This document shows positions 52,607 through 61,766 of a DNA stretch of 64,000 nt, piece after piece. Source of the DNA: Collinsella sp. AF33-16 (GTDB taxonomy: Bacteria; Actinomycetota; Coriobacteriia; Coriobacteriales; Coriobacteriaceae); the NCBI RefSeq assembly GCF_003475325.1, contig NZ_QRQC01000009.1, positions 30,074-94,073 of the forward strand, read 5' to 3'. The notes below the pieces were generated by a model. That model saw only the letters and a list, made by a program, of their open reading frames with translations. It was not told the DNA's origin and ran no database searches. The translations under genes and the position numbers were made by a program. Numbering within the stretch: position 1 is the stretch's first letter; every line of letters starts with the position of its first letter.

Positions 52607-53254
52607 CTACGCGTTCTTTTTGCCCAGCTTTGCCTTAACCAGACCGACCACGGTCGGGATGATCGACACGGCGACGATGCCGATAATCAGCAGCTCAAAG
52701 TGGTCCTGCACAAAGGGAATGCCGCCAAAGAAGTAGCCCAGCAGCGTAAAGAGCGTTGACCAGGTAATGCCGCCCAGCACGTTAAAGATGACAAAGTTGC
52801 GCCAGTGCATGCCGCCCATACCGGCAATAAAAGGCACAAAGGTGCGGATAAACGGGAAGAAGCGGCCCAGGAAGATGGCCAGGTGACCCCACTTGTCCAG
52901 GAAGTCCTCGGACTTTTTGATACGCTCGGGCGTCATGGCCTTGACCTTGCCCGAGGCAATGATCTTTTTGCCAAAGAAGTGACCGATCATAAAGTTGCAC
53001 TGGTCGCCCAGGATGGCAGCAGCCCATGCGACGGCCAGCAGGGCCACGATGTTAAAGCCACCGTTATGAGCAAAGAAGCCCGAAGCAAACAGCAGCGAAT
53101 CGCCAGGGAGAAACGGGAAGAACACCACGCCTGTCTCAATGAAGATAATGAGGAACACGCAGCCGTAGGCCATGAGCGGGCCGGCGGCAATCCAGCTGGC
53201 GATCGCAGTGCGCGGGTCTTTGAGCAGCTCGGCGATAAAATTGATGAAACCCAT
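52607..53254 (-). CDS. DedA-family membrane protein
   Basis: A 215-residue member of the DedA/SNARE-associated family with about five membrane segments. Family marks are FPFLPGDSLLFASGFFA (about 47-63), AAILGDQCNFMIGHFFGK and the conserved GRFFPFIRTFVPFIAGMGGM (about 130-150). ATG at 53254 follows GAGAGG; an upstream extension of 28 codons is not family-like. DedA proteins help maintain membrane potential and lipid carrier recycling, including undecaprenyl phosphate. Divergent from cysE. Confidence 0.92.
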   Translation of the reverse strand: MGFINFIAELLKDPRTAIASWIAAGPLMAYGCVFLIIFIETGVVFFPFLPGDSLLFASGFFAHNGGFNIVALLAVAWAAAILGDQCNFMIGHFFGKKIIASGKVKAMTPERIKKSEDFLDKWGHLAIFLGRFFPFIRTFVPFIAGMGGMHWRNFVIFNVLGGITWSTLFTLLGYFFGGIPFVQDHFELLIIGIVAVSIIPTVVGLVKAKLGKKNA

Positions 53255-53430
53255 GAAGTAAAACCTCTCAGTTGTGGGCGCGGATACGTCCAAGTTGACC
53301 AGTATACGGTCGCAGCGCCCCCTCGTGCGCAACCCCACAAAAGCATGACTCCATTACCAGCAAGTTTGCATAACTGACACCTGTTGCGCAATGCCGCCAA
53401 GATTGCTCTTCCTAATCCCTAGCGAATCGC

Positions 53431-53436
53431 TATACT
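53431..53436 (+). promoter_or_regulatory. -10 box of cysE
   Basis: TATACT lies 41 bp before the cysE start; the -35 is weak. Confidence 0.4.
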
Positions 53437-53477
53437 TTATTGAATCGCATTGCCATGGCGCTAAGGGAGGGCGGCCG

Positions 53478-54182
53478 GTGAGCTTTATCAATACCATTCG
53501 CGAGGACATCAAGACCGTCCAGGCGCAGGACCCCGCCGCGCAAAACGGCCTGGTCATTTTCCTTTCGTACCCCGGTCTTCACGCCAAGTGGAACCACGTG
53601 CCCGAGCACTGGCTCTGGGAGCACGGCCATTGCTCGCTCGCCCGCGTGCTCTCACAAATCACCCGCCACATCACCGGCGTCGAGATTCATCCCGCCGCGC
53701 AAATTGGCAAGCACTTCTTTATCGACCACGCCATGGGCGTCGTCATCGGCGAGACCACCATTGTGGGCGACAACTGCGTGCTCTACCAGGGCGTCACGCT
53801 CGGCGGTACCGGCAACGAGACCGGCAAGCGCCACCCCACTCTGGGTAACAACGTCACCGTGGGCACGGGCGCCAAGGTGCTCGGCAACATTCGCATCGGC
53901 AACAACGTCAAAATCGGCGGCAACTCGGTTGTCGTCAAGGACGTGCCCGACAACTGCACCGTCGTGGGCGTGCCCGGGCGCATCATCAAGCGCAACGGCT
54001 GCCGCGTGTTCGAAGAAAGCTTCGACGCCAAGCAGCATCGCGAGTACATGCCCGATGACGCCGCCGAGCAGTCCGCCCTCAACCGCCAGGGCATCACCGA
54101 GAATGCCCGCCGTGTCAAGGAACTCGAGCGAGAGGTGGCCGAGCTCAAAGCCCTCGTCGCCAAGCTCGTGGATGAACGCTAG
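53478..54182 (+). CDS. cysE: Serine O-acetyltransferase
   Basis: A 234-residue enzyme of the short EpsC/CysE type. The N-terminal helical part ([19 protein letters not shown]) is followed by the active-site loop ([39 protein letters not shown]) and the left-handed hexapeptide beta-helix ([28 protein letters not shown]). It makes O-acetylserine for cysteine synthesis. The C-terminus has an extra coiled-coil tail ([22 protein letters not shown]). GTG at 53478 has AAGGGAGG 7 nt upstream, which decides the start over a frame open from 53391. Single gene. Confidence 0.93.
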   Translation: MSFINTIREDIKTVQAQDPAAQNGLVIFLSYPGLHAKWNHVPEHWLWEHGHCSLARVLSQITRHITGVEIHPAAQIGKHFFIDHAMGVVIGETTIVGDNCVLYQGVTLGGTGNETGKRHPTLGNNVTVGTGAKVLGNIRIGNNVKIGGNSVVVKDVPDNCTVVGVPGRIIKRNGCRVFEESFDAKQHREYMPDDAAEQSALNRQGITENARRVKELEREVAELKALVAKLVDER

Positions 54183-54219
54183 GAACGCAAGCGGCACAAA
54201 ACGACATCGCACCGACGCA

Positions 54220-54261
54220 AAAGGCGCGCCAGGGAATCAATCCCCGGCGCGCCTTTCTTTT
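54220..54261 (+). terminator. Terminator of cysE
   Basis: A perfect 11-bp stem (54220-54230 with 54246-54256), inner GGGA/TCCC pairing, then CTTTTTG. Confidence 0.88.
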
Positions 54262-54263
54262 TG

Positions 54264-54295
54264 ATGTGACATGTGGGACTGTCCCTTTGTCGCAT
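54264..54295. repeat. GGGAC-core palindromic repeat, copy 4 (degenerate)
   Basis: An imperfect stem around a GGGACTGTCCC centre. It touches the stop codon of the exporter gene on the minus strand. Confidence 0.55.
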
Positions 54296-56310
54296 TAGGC
54301 GAACTGACTCAAGTAGAGGTCGGCGTAAGCACCCTCGGCAGCCAGCAGTTCCTTATGCGTGCCTTGCTCGATAATGTTGCCGTGATCCATGACCAGAATC
54401 AGGTCGGCATCCACGATCGTCGACAGGCGATGTGCGATCACAAAGCTCGTGCGCCCATGCATGAGCGCGTCCATGGCACGGCCGATGGCAAGCTCGGTAC
54501 GCGTGTCCACGCTCGACGTCGCCTCGTCCAAGATGAGAATCGCCGGGTTGTTGAGCAGCACGCGCGCAATGGTCAGCAGCTGACGCTGGCCCTGGCTGAT
54601 GCTTTCGGCATCGTTAGCCACGCGCGTGTCGTAGCCCTGCGGCATGGTGCGCACAAAGAAGTCGACCTGCGCGGCGCGGGCGGCAGCCACGATCTCGTCG
54701 CGCGTTGCCTCGGGGCAGCCGTAGGCGATGTTCTCGGCAATCGTGCCGTCGAACAACCAGGCGTCCTGCAGCACCATGCCAAACTGCTGACGGAGCTCAC
54801 CGCGGTTCATGAGGCGCGTATCCACACCGTCGAGCGTAATGCGGCCGCCGTCGATCTCGTAAAAGCGCATGAGCAGGTTGATGAGCGTCGTCTTGCCTGC
54901 GCCCGTGGTTCCCACCACGGCAATCTTCTGGCCCGGCTCGGCGGTAAACGACACGTCGCGCATGAGCGGCTTTTCGGGCGTGTAGCCAAAGCGCACATGC
55001 TCAAAAGTGACACGGCCCTCCACGCGACTCGACAGCTTGGCGGCCTCGTCCGGCAGTGGATCGGCCTCCATCTCGGGCTCATCGAGCAGGTCGAACACGC
55101 GCTCCGCACTCGCCAGCGCGCTCTGCAGCGAGTTGAAAGTGAACGACAGCTGCGTCATGGGTTCGGACGCCTCGTAGATAAACTGGAAGAACGCCTGGAA
55201 CACGCCGACGGTCATGTGGCCGGCAACCAGCATGCTGCAGCCCACGAGCGCAATCACGATCTGTGCCAGGCGACCGATAAAGCGAACCGCGGGTCCGACG
55301 GCGTTGATCATAAAGTCGGCCTTGGTGCTCACGCGGGCCAGCTCGCCCGAGGCCTCGTGCACCTCGGCAGAGCTCTGGTGCTCGCGATTGAATGCGCGAA
55401 TCACCAAACGGCCCGAATAGCCTTCCTCGACCGCGCTCGTGATTTTGGACACCCACTCCTGACGCTCGCCCGTCACATCATGCGTACGGCGCGAAACCAC
55501 CTTGGTCACCAGCAGCGATACCGCCGTAAAACCCAAAAAGATCAACGTGAGTCTAACGCTATAGACGAACATCATGATGATGGCGCCCGTCACGGTACCG
55601 ATCGATACCAGCAGCTGCAGCAATCCGCGCTGCATGCTCTCGGACATCTTGTCCAAGTCGTTGGTCGCGCGGCTGACCACTTCGCCGGGGCGATGCGCGT
55701 CAAAGTAGGCGAGCGGCAGGCGGCTGAGCTTCTGCGCGATGCGGTTGCGCAGACGCAAGTTGAGTCGCTCGGCGACGCTCGACATCAAAAAACTCTGCAG
55801 CGCATAGAACGATCCGGCGGCCGTCCAGATCAAGAAGTAGACAAAGATGGTCTTGCCGCATTGGTCCCAGGTGATGCTGAAGGTGGTTCCGCTGGCAAAC
55901 GCCACCTGTATATGGCCCCACAGCTCGTCGATAACATGAGCGCTATATGCCGGCGCGGCGGTGTTAAAGATGACGTAGAACACGATGCTCGCAAACACGA
56001 TGTAGAAGCGCCAATGGTCGCCGGCGGCCTCGCTCCACAAGCGGCGCACCGTCGCCCAGGTATCCCGGGGCGTCTCGTCCTCTTCTTCGTCGTCCACGTC
56101 GCGCATACGCTCTGCTTCGGCACGGGCGCGCTCGTCCTCGGCACGCTCGTTTTCCTCGTACAGCGCTTGGCGGCGAGCCTCACGCTCGGCCGCGGCCTTG
56201 GCAACGTCATCCAGCTCGGTCGGCGCGGCAGTCTGCTCGACCGCTTCCTCGGCAGCGTCCGCAGCGGCGGCATCGATAGCGTCGCTGCGCTTCTTGAGCT
56301 CCTCGGTCAT
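54295..56310 (-). CDS. ABC exporter half-transporter with intact ATP site and charged N-terminal extension
   Basis: A 671-residue membrane-ATPase fusion. The first 90 residues are highly charged (long Glu/Arg/Ala runs, then VDDEEEDE), probably a cytosolic coiled coil not usual in the family. Six membrane helices follow (about 100-370), and the ATPase has Walker A GTTGAGKTT, signature ISQGQ and Walker B LILDEATSSVD. ATG at 56310 has GGGAGG 8 nt upstream and starts 1 nt past the stop of the partner gene. It should form a heterodimer with the 56312 product under the MarR regulator at 58036. Confidence 0.93.
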   Translation of the reverse strand: MTEELKKRSDAIDAAAADAAEEAVEQTAAPTELDDVAKAAAEREARRQALYEENERAEDERARAEAERMRDVDDEEEDETPRDTWATVRRLWSEAAGDHWRFYIVFASIVFYVIFNTAAPAYSAHVIDELWGHIQVAFASGTTFSITWDQCGKTIFVYFLIWTAAGSFYALQSFLMSSVAERLNLRLRNRIAQKLSRLPLAYFDAHRPGEVVSRATNDLDKMSESMQRGLLQLLVSIGTVTGAIIMMFVYSVRLTLIFLGFTAVSLLVTKVVSRRTHDVTGERQEWVSKITSAVEEGYSGRLVIRAFNREHQSSAEVHEASGELARVSTKADFMINAVGPAVRFIGRLAQIVIALVGCSMLVAGHMTVGVFQAFFQFIYEASEPMTQLSFTFNSLQSALASAERVFDLLDEPEMEADPLPDEAAKLSSRVEGRVTFEHVRFGYTPEKPLMRDVSFTAEPGQKIAVVGTTGAGKTTLINLLMRFYEIDGGRITLDGVDTRLMNRGELRQQFGMVLQDAWLFDGTIAENIAYGCPEATRDEIVAAARAAQVDFFVRTMPQGYDTRVANDAESISQGQRQLLTIARVLLNNPAILILDEATSSVDTRTELAIGRAMDALMHGRTSFVIAHRLSTIVDADLILVMDHGNIIEQGTHKELLAAEGAYADLYLSQFA

Positions 56311-56311
56311 G

Positions 56312-58048
56312 CTACTCACCTCCCTTCATCTGCGATTCCGCGATGGCGCGGTACACCTCGCAGGTTTCCATAAGTTCCTCGTGCGTGCCCAAGCCCACGA
56401 CCTCGCCGTCCTTGAGTACAACGATCTGGTCGGCGTGCAGAATCGTCGAGATGCGCTGCGCGATGATAAGCACCGCGGCGTCGCGCGTCTCGTCCTGCAG
56501 CGCATGGCGCAGGGCCGCATCAGTCTTAAAATCCAGAGCAGAAAAACTGTCGTCGAAGATATACAGGTCGGCGCGCTTCATGAGCGCGCGAGCAATGGCC
56601 AGGCGCTGGCGCTGGCCACCTGAAAAGTTCGTACCGCCCTGGGCAACCGGGGTATCGAGCCCCTGCGGTTGATCGAGCACAAAGGTGCTCTGGGCAACCT
56701 GCAGTGCATGAAGCATGTCCGCCTCGGTTGCGTCCTCGTTGCCAAAGCGCAGATTGCTTGCCACGGTGCCCGAGAACAGCCATGCCTTCTGCGGCACATA
56801 GGCGATGCGCCCGCGAATCTCACCTTGCGAAAGCTCGCGCAGATCGACGCCGCCCAGGCGAATGACGCCCTTGGTGGCATCGTGAAAGCGCAGCAGAAGC
56901 TTTGCCACCGTCGACTTGCCCGAGCCCGTCGAGCCCACAATCGCGGTCGTCTGACCGCGACGACAAGTAAAGTTCAAATTGCACAGGGTGTCCTCATCGG
57001 CATCGTCAAAACGAAACGACATGTGATCGAACTCAGCGACCGCATCCGCATCGCCCCCGGAGGCAGGCGCCCCGTCACCCAGCGTACGCTCGCCGTCCAC
57101 GATGCTCGGCTCAATCTCCAGCACCTGCTGCGCACGGTTCAGGCACGCGGCAGCACGCGGAAGCGTCAGCACCACCATCTGCGCCATCATCACAAAGAAC
57201 AGGATCAGAATTGCATACTCCAGCACCGCCGAGATACTCGCAATCTGCATGGCATGGGCGCCCACCCGGTTACCGCCCACCCACAGCACCGCCACCTCGG
57301 CGATGTTGATCAAAAAGAAGGTGGAGCTGTCGAGGCCCACAAACAGGTGGTTGACCTTGATGGCGTTGGCGGCGTAATCGCTGAACACCTCGTCCAGGCG
57401 CCGCTCCTCGTGGCGCTCCTTATTGAAAGCGCGGATGACGCGAACGCCCACGATGTTCTCGCGCAGCACCACGTTCATGCGGTCGATAAAGCTCTGCAAA
57501 CGCATAAAGATCGGTGCCGCGTTGGCAACCGTAAAGACCGCCGCAACCAGCACGATCGCAACCACGACGCCCAGAAGCATGCCCATAGCCGGATCGATAA
57601 ACCAGGCGAAGATGATGCCCGCCACAGCCAAGAACGGCACGGGCAGCACCAGCTGAATCGTCTGCAGAATCGCCTGCTGAATCACGTTGATGTCGTTGAG
57701 CGAGCGTGTGATCATCGATCCGGTGCCAAAGCGCTCAAAATCGCTGGCAGACAGCTCGAGCGACTTGTCGTAGACGGCATTGCGGATGTCGCAGGCCACG
57801 TTGGCGGCCAGGCGCGCCGAAAGATAGCAGCCCAGCACCGTGCCGCCGCTAGCCATGCTGGTCGCGATAAACATGTATAGGCCGTTGCGTAAAATGTAGT
57901 CGACATCGCCCGTGGTGATGCCGGTGTTGACCATGTTCGCCAGCATCGCGGGAACCAACAGCGTACCGACGTTATCCACCAGCAGCACCAGCAGCGTCAC
58001 TGCGACAAGCCTGCGATACGGCTTCATAAACCTCATTAAGAGTCGCAC
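56312..58048 (-). CDS. ABC exporter half-transporter with degenerate Walker B
   Basis: A 578-residue membrane-ATPase fusion. Walker A is GSTGSGKST and the signature FSGGQRQ, but Walker B reads IFDDSFSALDF (Asp for the catalytic Glu) and the switch His is Gln (IAQRIS). It is the regulatory half of a heterodimeric exporter. The GTG start at 58048 overlaps the end of the MarR gene by 13 nt, with AGGGGGAG just before it; an ATG four codons in is possible. The MarR-ABC-ABC arrangement is typical for drug- or toxin-responsive export. Confidence 0.92.
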   Translation of the reverse strand: MRLLMRFMKPYRRLVAVTLLVLLVDNVGTLLVPAMLANMVNTGITTGDVDYILRNGLYMFIATSMASGGTVLGCYLSARLAANVACDIRNAVYDKSLELSASDFERFGTGSMITRSLNDINVIQQAILQTIQLVLPVPFLAVAGIIFAWFIDPAMGMLLGVVVAIVLVAAVFTVANAAPIFMRLQSFIDRMNVVLRENIVGVRVIRAFNKERHEERRLDEVFSDYAANAIKVNHLFVGLDSSTFFLINIAEVAVLWVGGNRVGAHAMQIASISAVLEYAILILFFVMMAQMVVLTLPRAAACLNRAQQVLEIEPSIVDGERTLGDGAPASGGDADAVAEFDHMSFRFDDADEDTLCNLNFTCRRGQTTAIVGSTGSGKSTVAKLLLRFHDATKGVIRLGGVDLRELSQGEIRGRIAYVPQKAWLFSGTVASNLRFGNEDATEADMLHALQVAQSTFVLDQPQGLDTPVAQGGTNFSGGQRQRLAIARALMKRADLYIFDDSFSALDFKTDAALRHALQDETRDAAVLIIAQRISTILHADQIVVLKDGEVVGLGTHEELMETCEVYRAIAESQMKGGE

Positions 58049-58536
58049 GACTCCCCCTCACCTTGATCCTGCGTCTGGCTTGCAGCTGCCACCTGCTGCT
58101 TAAATGCCTCGCACTCCTCACCGAGCACCTGAGAGAATTTTCCGATCAAGCGCATAATCTCGCGTTGCTCACACGGCTCAAGCGCGCCAAAGGCTCGCTG
58201 CTCGGCCTTGAGTGCCGGCAGCGCATAACGCTCGGCAAATCGCCTGCCCTCTTCGGTCAGGCTCACAACCTTGTTCTTACGACTGCCTTCGGCAAACTCC
58301 AACGTTGCGAAGCCCCGCGCCGTCAAGGTTTTAATTGCCGAGTTGATGGTCTGCTTGCTGTAGAACCATTCGCTTGTCAGACGGCTTACGGCGATACTGC
58401 CGCCCGCCGTGCTGGTATCGACGAGCATCCAGTAAGCGCAGTCCGAAAGGCCACAGGCGCGCGAGAACTCCGAATAGATATGGTCGAGTCCATTGAGCAA
58501 CCGGTCGAAGTCGACCAGCGTAACCGCACTATTCAT
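58036..58536 (-). CDS. MarR-family transcriptional regulator
   Basis: A 166-residue regulator with a winged helix at about 45-115: SRLTSEWFYSKQTINSAIKTLTARGFATLEFAEGSRKNKVVSLTEEG, including the wing with conserved Arg and Lys. The C-terminal helices form the dimer. It is the first gene of an operon with two exporter genes, the next start overlapping its 3' end by 13 nt. Two direct repeats overlap the promoter region and may be its operators, giving autorepression relieved by the exporter's substrate. Confidence 0.9.
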   Translation of the reverse strand: MNSAVTLVDFDRLLNGLDHIYSEFSRACGLSDCAYWMLVDTSTAGGSIAVSRLTSEWFYSKQTINSAIKTLTARGFATLEFAEGSRKNKVVSLTEEGRRFAERYALPALKAEQRAFGALEPCEQREIMRLIGKFSQVLGEECEAFKQQVAAASQTQDQGEGESCDS

Positions 58537-58554
58537 CTATCCCACCATTCGATT

Positions 58555-58612
58555 GTCCGATTTTTGACCAATTTTGTATCTCTAGATTAGTCCGAGTTTT
58601 GACTATCGTCAA
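58555..58612 (-). promoter_or_regulatory. Promoter and candidate MarR operators
   Basis: On the minus strand, TTGACG (58607-58612), 17 bp, then TAATCT (58584-58589). GTCCGA-TTTTGAC-A occurs twice in the same orientation (58555-58569 and 58590-58604). The second copy fills the -35/-10 spacer and the first lies between the -10 and the gene, a repressor layout. Confidence 0.55.
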
Positions 58613-58660
58613 CAGGCTCTCCGCAAATGCTTGCACTTTTATGGCCTATCGGCAGAAAAA

Positions 58661-58691
58661 GACCGCCGGCGCGGGGGCGGCGCCAGCGGTC
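58661..58691 (-). terminator. Terminator of the 96-residue protein gene
   Basis: A GC-rich stem (GACCGC with GCGGTC, extended by GGCGC/GCGCC with one mismatch) is followed on the minus strand by TTTTT. Confidence 0.88.
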
Positions 58692-58717
58692 ACGTGAAAA
58701 TCGGGTTTTATTGCCCG

Positions 58718-59008
58718 TTAAGCGGCGACGGCCTCATAGACCGTAGCGCCCGAGAAGCTGTCATGCAGGCTCTTGCCGGCAATCCACGGCAGCTCGACGA
58801 CCTCGCAGACCGTATTGACCAGCTCGGAGCAGTCAGTAAAGTGGCCCTTGTCGTTGAGGGCCTCGCAATCCTGAACACGCCAATAGCCATCGGTGTGCGT
58901 GATGTAGTACTCGTGATCGTCAATCGTCACAAAAGCGCGCGTCTTGGAACGCAGCAGCTTCAGAAATCCTTCGAAGTCGGTCTCGACGACATCTCCAGCC
59001 TGGAACAT
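58718..59008 (-). CDS. Conserved small protein of unknown function (96 residues)
   Basis: A 96-residue cytosolic protein. It starts MFQAGDVVETDFEGFLKLL and contains VTIDDHEYYITHTDGYWRVQDCEALN, with no membrane segment and no known motif. ATG at 59008 has a strong AGGAGG 7 nt upstream and the gene has its own terminator, so it is real. The acidic beta-rich pattern recalls small SH3-like or immunity-type proteins, but that is not evidence of function. The region 59009-59302 upstream has no gene, only A/T-rich promoter-like sequence. Confidence 0.75.
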   Translation of the reverse strand: MFQAGDVVETDFEGFLKLLRSKTRAFVTIDDHEYYITHTDGYWRVQDCEALNDKGHFTDCSELVNTVCEVVELPWIAGKSLHDSFSGATVYEAVAA

Positions 59009-59302
59009 GATGTTACCTCCTGGCCCGGCGCCACCACGGCGCATTGATAAACGTTGGTACTTCTTTAGTAAAACCTTTATCAGAGGTTATGCGTTCGTCA
59101 TTTAGGCAAGTGGTAAAAAACCGCAGGGTAGACGGGATAAAACGTTTAACCATCCCATTTGTTTATCACATTCTGAAGGTACTTTTATGCAAACCTACTT
59201 TCCCAATTGGAATCTATCCTTTTGGCCGGGCAATTGACCGTCTATCGTTTGAGCCCGACGGGTATGAACGGGGCATCTGCAACGCCACCGCAAGGAGACA
59301 CC

Positions 59303-59824
59303 ATGGAGACTATCGAAGCACTCATTCACCGCCGCAGCTGCCGCAAATACAGCGATCGTCCCGTCGAGGCCGAAAAGCTTGCACGTATTATCGAAGCCGG
59401 CCAATATGCACCGAGCGGCATGGGCCGCCAACCGGTGACGTTTGTCGCCGTCACCGACCCCGCGACCGTCGAGCGTCTCTCACAGCTCAACGCCCAGGTC
59501 ATGGGCAGCAACAGTGACCCCTTCCATGGCGCCAAGACCGTTGTGGTGGTGCTGGTCGACCGCAGCGTGCCCACGCATCTGGAAGACGGCTCGCTCGCCA
59601 TGGGCAACTTGCTCAACGCCGCCTATGCACTGGGTGTCGATTCGTGCTGGATTCACCGCGCGCATGAGGTCTTTGACTCGCCCGAGGGCCTGGAACTGCT
59701 GGCCAGCTGGGGCCTGCCCGCCGACGGCAGCCTGCGCGGTGTCGGTCACTGCATCCTGGGCTATGCCGAAGACACGCTACCCGAGGCAAAGCCGCGCCGC
59801 GACAACATCATCTACGTAAGGTAA
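59303..59824 (+). CDS. Nitroreductase-family protein (small type)
   Basis: A 173-residue FMN-dependent nitroreductase. IHRRSCRKYSDRPVE at the N-terminus binds the FMN phosphate, APSGMGRQPVTFVAV follows, and the C-terminus has GHCILGYAED with a basic tail. ATG at 59303 has AAGGAG 5 nt upstream; the frame is open from 59207 without a site. Such proteins reduce nitro groups, quinones or flavins. It is a different subgroup from the 290-residue nitroreductase at 19554. Single gene. Confidence 0.92.
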   Translation: METIEALIHRRSCRKYSDRPVEAEKLARIIEAGQYAPSGMGRQPVTFVAVTDPATVERLSQLNAQVMGSNSDPFHGAKTVVVVLVDRSVPTHLEDGSLAMGNLLNAAYALGVDSCWIHRAHEVFDSPEGLELLASWGLPADGSLRGVGHCILGYAEDTLPEAKPRRDNIIYVR

Positions 59825-59888
59825 CCCGGGAGCGTCAGCGGGGGTGGCTAATTTGGGACGGCGCTATTTTAGCTACCCCACTCGCAAC

Positions 59889-60464
59889 TTATATTGACGT
59901 CGCCGTTGTCGTCGTTTCGTTCGTGTGGGTCGTTTCGGCGCCGTCGCCCTGTTCGCCGTCGTCCTTTTGAGCGTCGGCGATGGTGGAGGCTGCCGCAACG
60001 ATACCGCGCTGGGGCGCGACGCCCGTCTGGGCCTGAGCGCCCTCGACAATTTCTGTGCCTGCATGCGCGAGCTCGGGCGATTTAAACATCGCGTCCAAGT
60101 TGGCACCGCCGCCGGCATAGCCAAGCGCAGCGAGTGCGATGACGATCGCTGCAACGACGACCGCGATCGGAACATAACGATGCCAACCAGCCGGATTGAG
60201 TCCACTGCGACGAGCCGCCCCGCGGCTGATGTAACCGAGCGTTCCGTCGTGCTTGAGCTTTGAGCCCACCACGCGTTTGCGGCCCCACAACGAGGACTCG
60301 GCCTGCATGGCCAAGCGAGCGCTTGCCGAAGGAAAGCCGTATTTAGTGCGCTTGAACGAGCCATCAAACCCCGAGGCGTGTTTGCCCCACGTCACCGATG
60401 TCGTGCGTCGGTTGACCGGCGCGGCACTCCGCCTTCTGCGGCTCGGTTTTGTAGTCTCAGCCAT
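59889..60464 (-). CDS. Membrane protein of unknown function, basic N-terminus
   Basis: A 191-residue protein. The first 95 residues are basic and hydrophilic (AETTKPSRRRRSAAPVNRR, SFKRTKYG, SRGAARRSG), then one membrane helix (YVPIAVVVAAIVIALAALGYAGG, about 98-120), then a Thr/Glu/Asp-rich tail (AETTHTNETTTTATSI) probably outside the cell. No family recognised. ATG at 60464 was chosen over an upstream frame to 60518 because the N-terminus then fits a cytosolic basic segment; the ribosome site is only a G-rich stretch. Confidence 0.65.
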   Translation of the reverse strand: MAETTKPSRRRRSAAPVNRRTTSVTWGKHASGFDGSFKRTKYGFPSASARLAMQAESSLWGRKRVVGSKLKHDGTLGYISRGAARRSGLNPAGWHRYVPIAVVVAAIVIALAALGYAGGGANLDAMFKSPELAHAGTEIVEGAQAQTGVAPQRGIVAAASTIADAQKDDGEQGDGAETTHTNETTTTATSI

Positions 60465-60548
60465 ACGCCCCCGCACGCCGTAACCAAATCGAAACAATAA
60501 CGCTTTGGACTGTAGCACACGCGTCGCGCGCGGTCACGGGCGCCTCGC

Positions 60549-61766
60549 TCAACGGTCATCGTCCTTCAGCAAGCGCCACAGCGTTGTTCGGCTTATGCCC
60601 AGCACCTCCGCCGCACGGGTTCGGTTGCCATGGAGATGGTCTACAACCAGATGCGCGATATCTCGCTCGGTATCGATCAACGGTCGCAGGATATACAGGT
60701 CGCTTTCGAGTGTCGGGGCGCCAAAGGTTGCGGTCTTAATCACGTCCTCTTGGGCGAGCACTTCCTCCGCCACAGCGCGATCCACCGTGCCCGCCCCCAC
60801 CAATATATACAGTCGTTCCGAGACCTCGCGGAGCTGCAGATAATTGCGCGGCCAGCGGTAAGCATCGAGCGCCTTCGTCGCCGCGGCAGACAGCGTGGGC
60901 ACTGCCGTCCCAAATGCATCAGCGAGATATTCCAAATAGCGCGCAACCTTCGTCGACGCGGCTCCCTGCTCGGCGATTGCCGGCGCCACGCTCACCGCAC
61001 AGGCGAAGCGCTCGGTCACAAAGGCGGCTTGATCACTTTCGCTGCCACCCGGCATGTCATTCGCCGTCAGCACCACATGGCAGCGCGTCGCCAACGCGGT
61101 GTCGGCCATCGTGGAAACGAGCTCGCGAAGGCGCTGGGGGCCAACCGCATTCCAGCCCGCAATGCAAAGGGTCAGCCCCGTTTGGAACAGCGGCGATTCG
61201 GAGCTTTTGAGCACATGGCGCCAACCGCGATCGGTGAGTTCATCGAGCGCAACGGCAACAAAGGGCTGGTCGACAAAAGGACCGTCCAGATAGAGACGCA
61301 TGGCAATCTCAACCTGACCCGCTCCCAGCTCGCCCTCGAGCATGAGGGGCACACCGCGCGCATAGCTCTCGGCGACCGGCGCAGCCACCGAAGCTGCCCC
61401 CTCAACGATGCCGTACGCGCTCGATTCGTAGCGGGCCTCAACTTCGTCGGCATTGAGCCACTCGACGCCCGCATGTGCCGCGGCGCCGCGCACCTCGCGG
61501 ACCACGACGACCCAAAGGCCCCCGCCCTCTTTGTCGGTGGGGCGAACGGTCAGGCTCAAGCGCGTACCCGCACGTCCCATAACCAGACGCGCGCCGTCTC
61601 CTATACGGTCGAGGCGTTCGGCAACAAAAGCCGCCACACCCCGCTCAAGCGCCGCGTCATTCATGGTCGAAATCGCGACGTCCCCACGCGCATCAATTGC
61701 CAATGCCGAGGCCCCGGCAGCAGCCAGGGCCTCGGTCAAGATGTTCAGCTTGGCATAGCTATCCAT
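60549..61766 (-). CDS. Atypical NtrC/PrpR-like regulator with degenerate AAA+ domain and Fis-type HTH
   Basis: A 405-residue regulator. An N-terminal PAS-like part (about 1-90) leads to a region aligned with sigma-54 activators, but the Walker A site reads GELGAGQVEIA with Gln in place of Lys, and no GAFTGA loop is visible. The C-terminus ends in a Fis-family helix-turn-helix (NRTRAAEVLGISRTTLWRLLKDD). It therefore cannot hydrolyse ATP or contact sigma-54 in the usual way; Actinobacteria generally lack RpoN. Probably a DNA-binding repressor or activator. It lies downstream of the YeiH-like gene on the same strand and may respond to the same signal. Confidence 0.75.
   Translation of the reverse strand: MDSYAKLNILTEALAAAGASALAIDARGDVAISTMNDAALERGVAAFVAERLDRIGDGARLVMGRAGTRLSLTVRPTDKEGGGLWVVVVREVRGAAAHAGVEWLNADEVEARYESSAYGIVEGAASVAAPVAESYARGVPLMLEGELGAGQVEIAMRLYLDGPFVDQPFVAVALDELTDRGWRHVLKSSESPLFQTGLTLCIAGWNAVGPQRLRELVSTMADTALATRCHVVLTANDMPGGSESDQAAFVTERFACAVSVAPAIAEQGAASTKVARYLEYLADAFGTAVPTLSAAATKALDAYRWPRNYLQLREVSERLYILVGAGTVDRAVAEEVLAQEDVIKTATFGAPTLESDLYILRPLIDTERDIAHLVVDHLHGNRTRAAEVLGISRTTLWRLLKDDDR

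Noticed and set aside
54271..57880. Long open frames opposite the second ABC exporter pair
   Set aside because: Antisense of genes with intact Walker motifs; His/Arg-rich, no domains. The same applies at 33999-36941 opposite the first pair.
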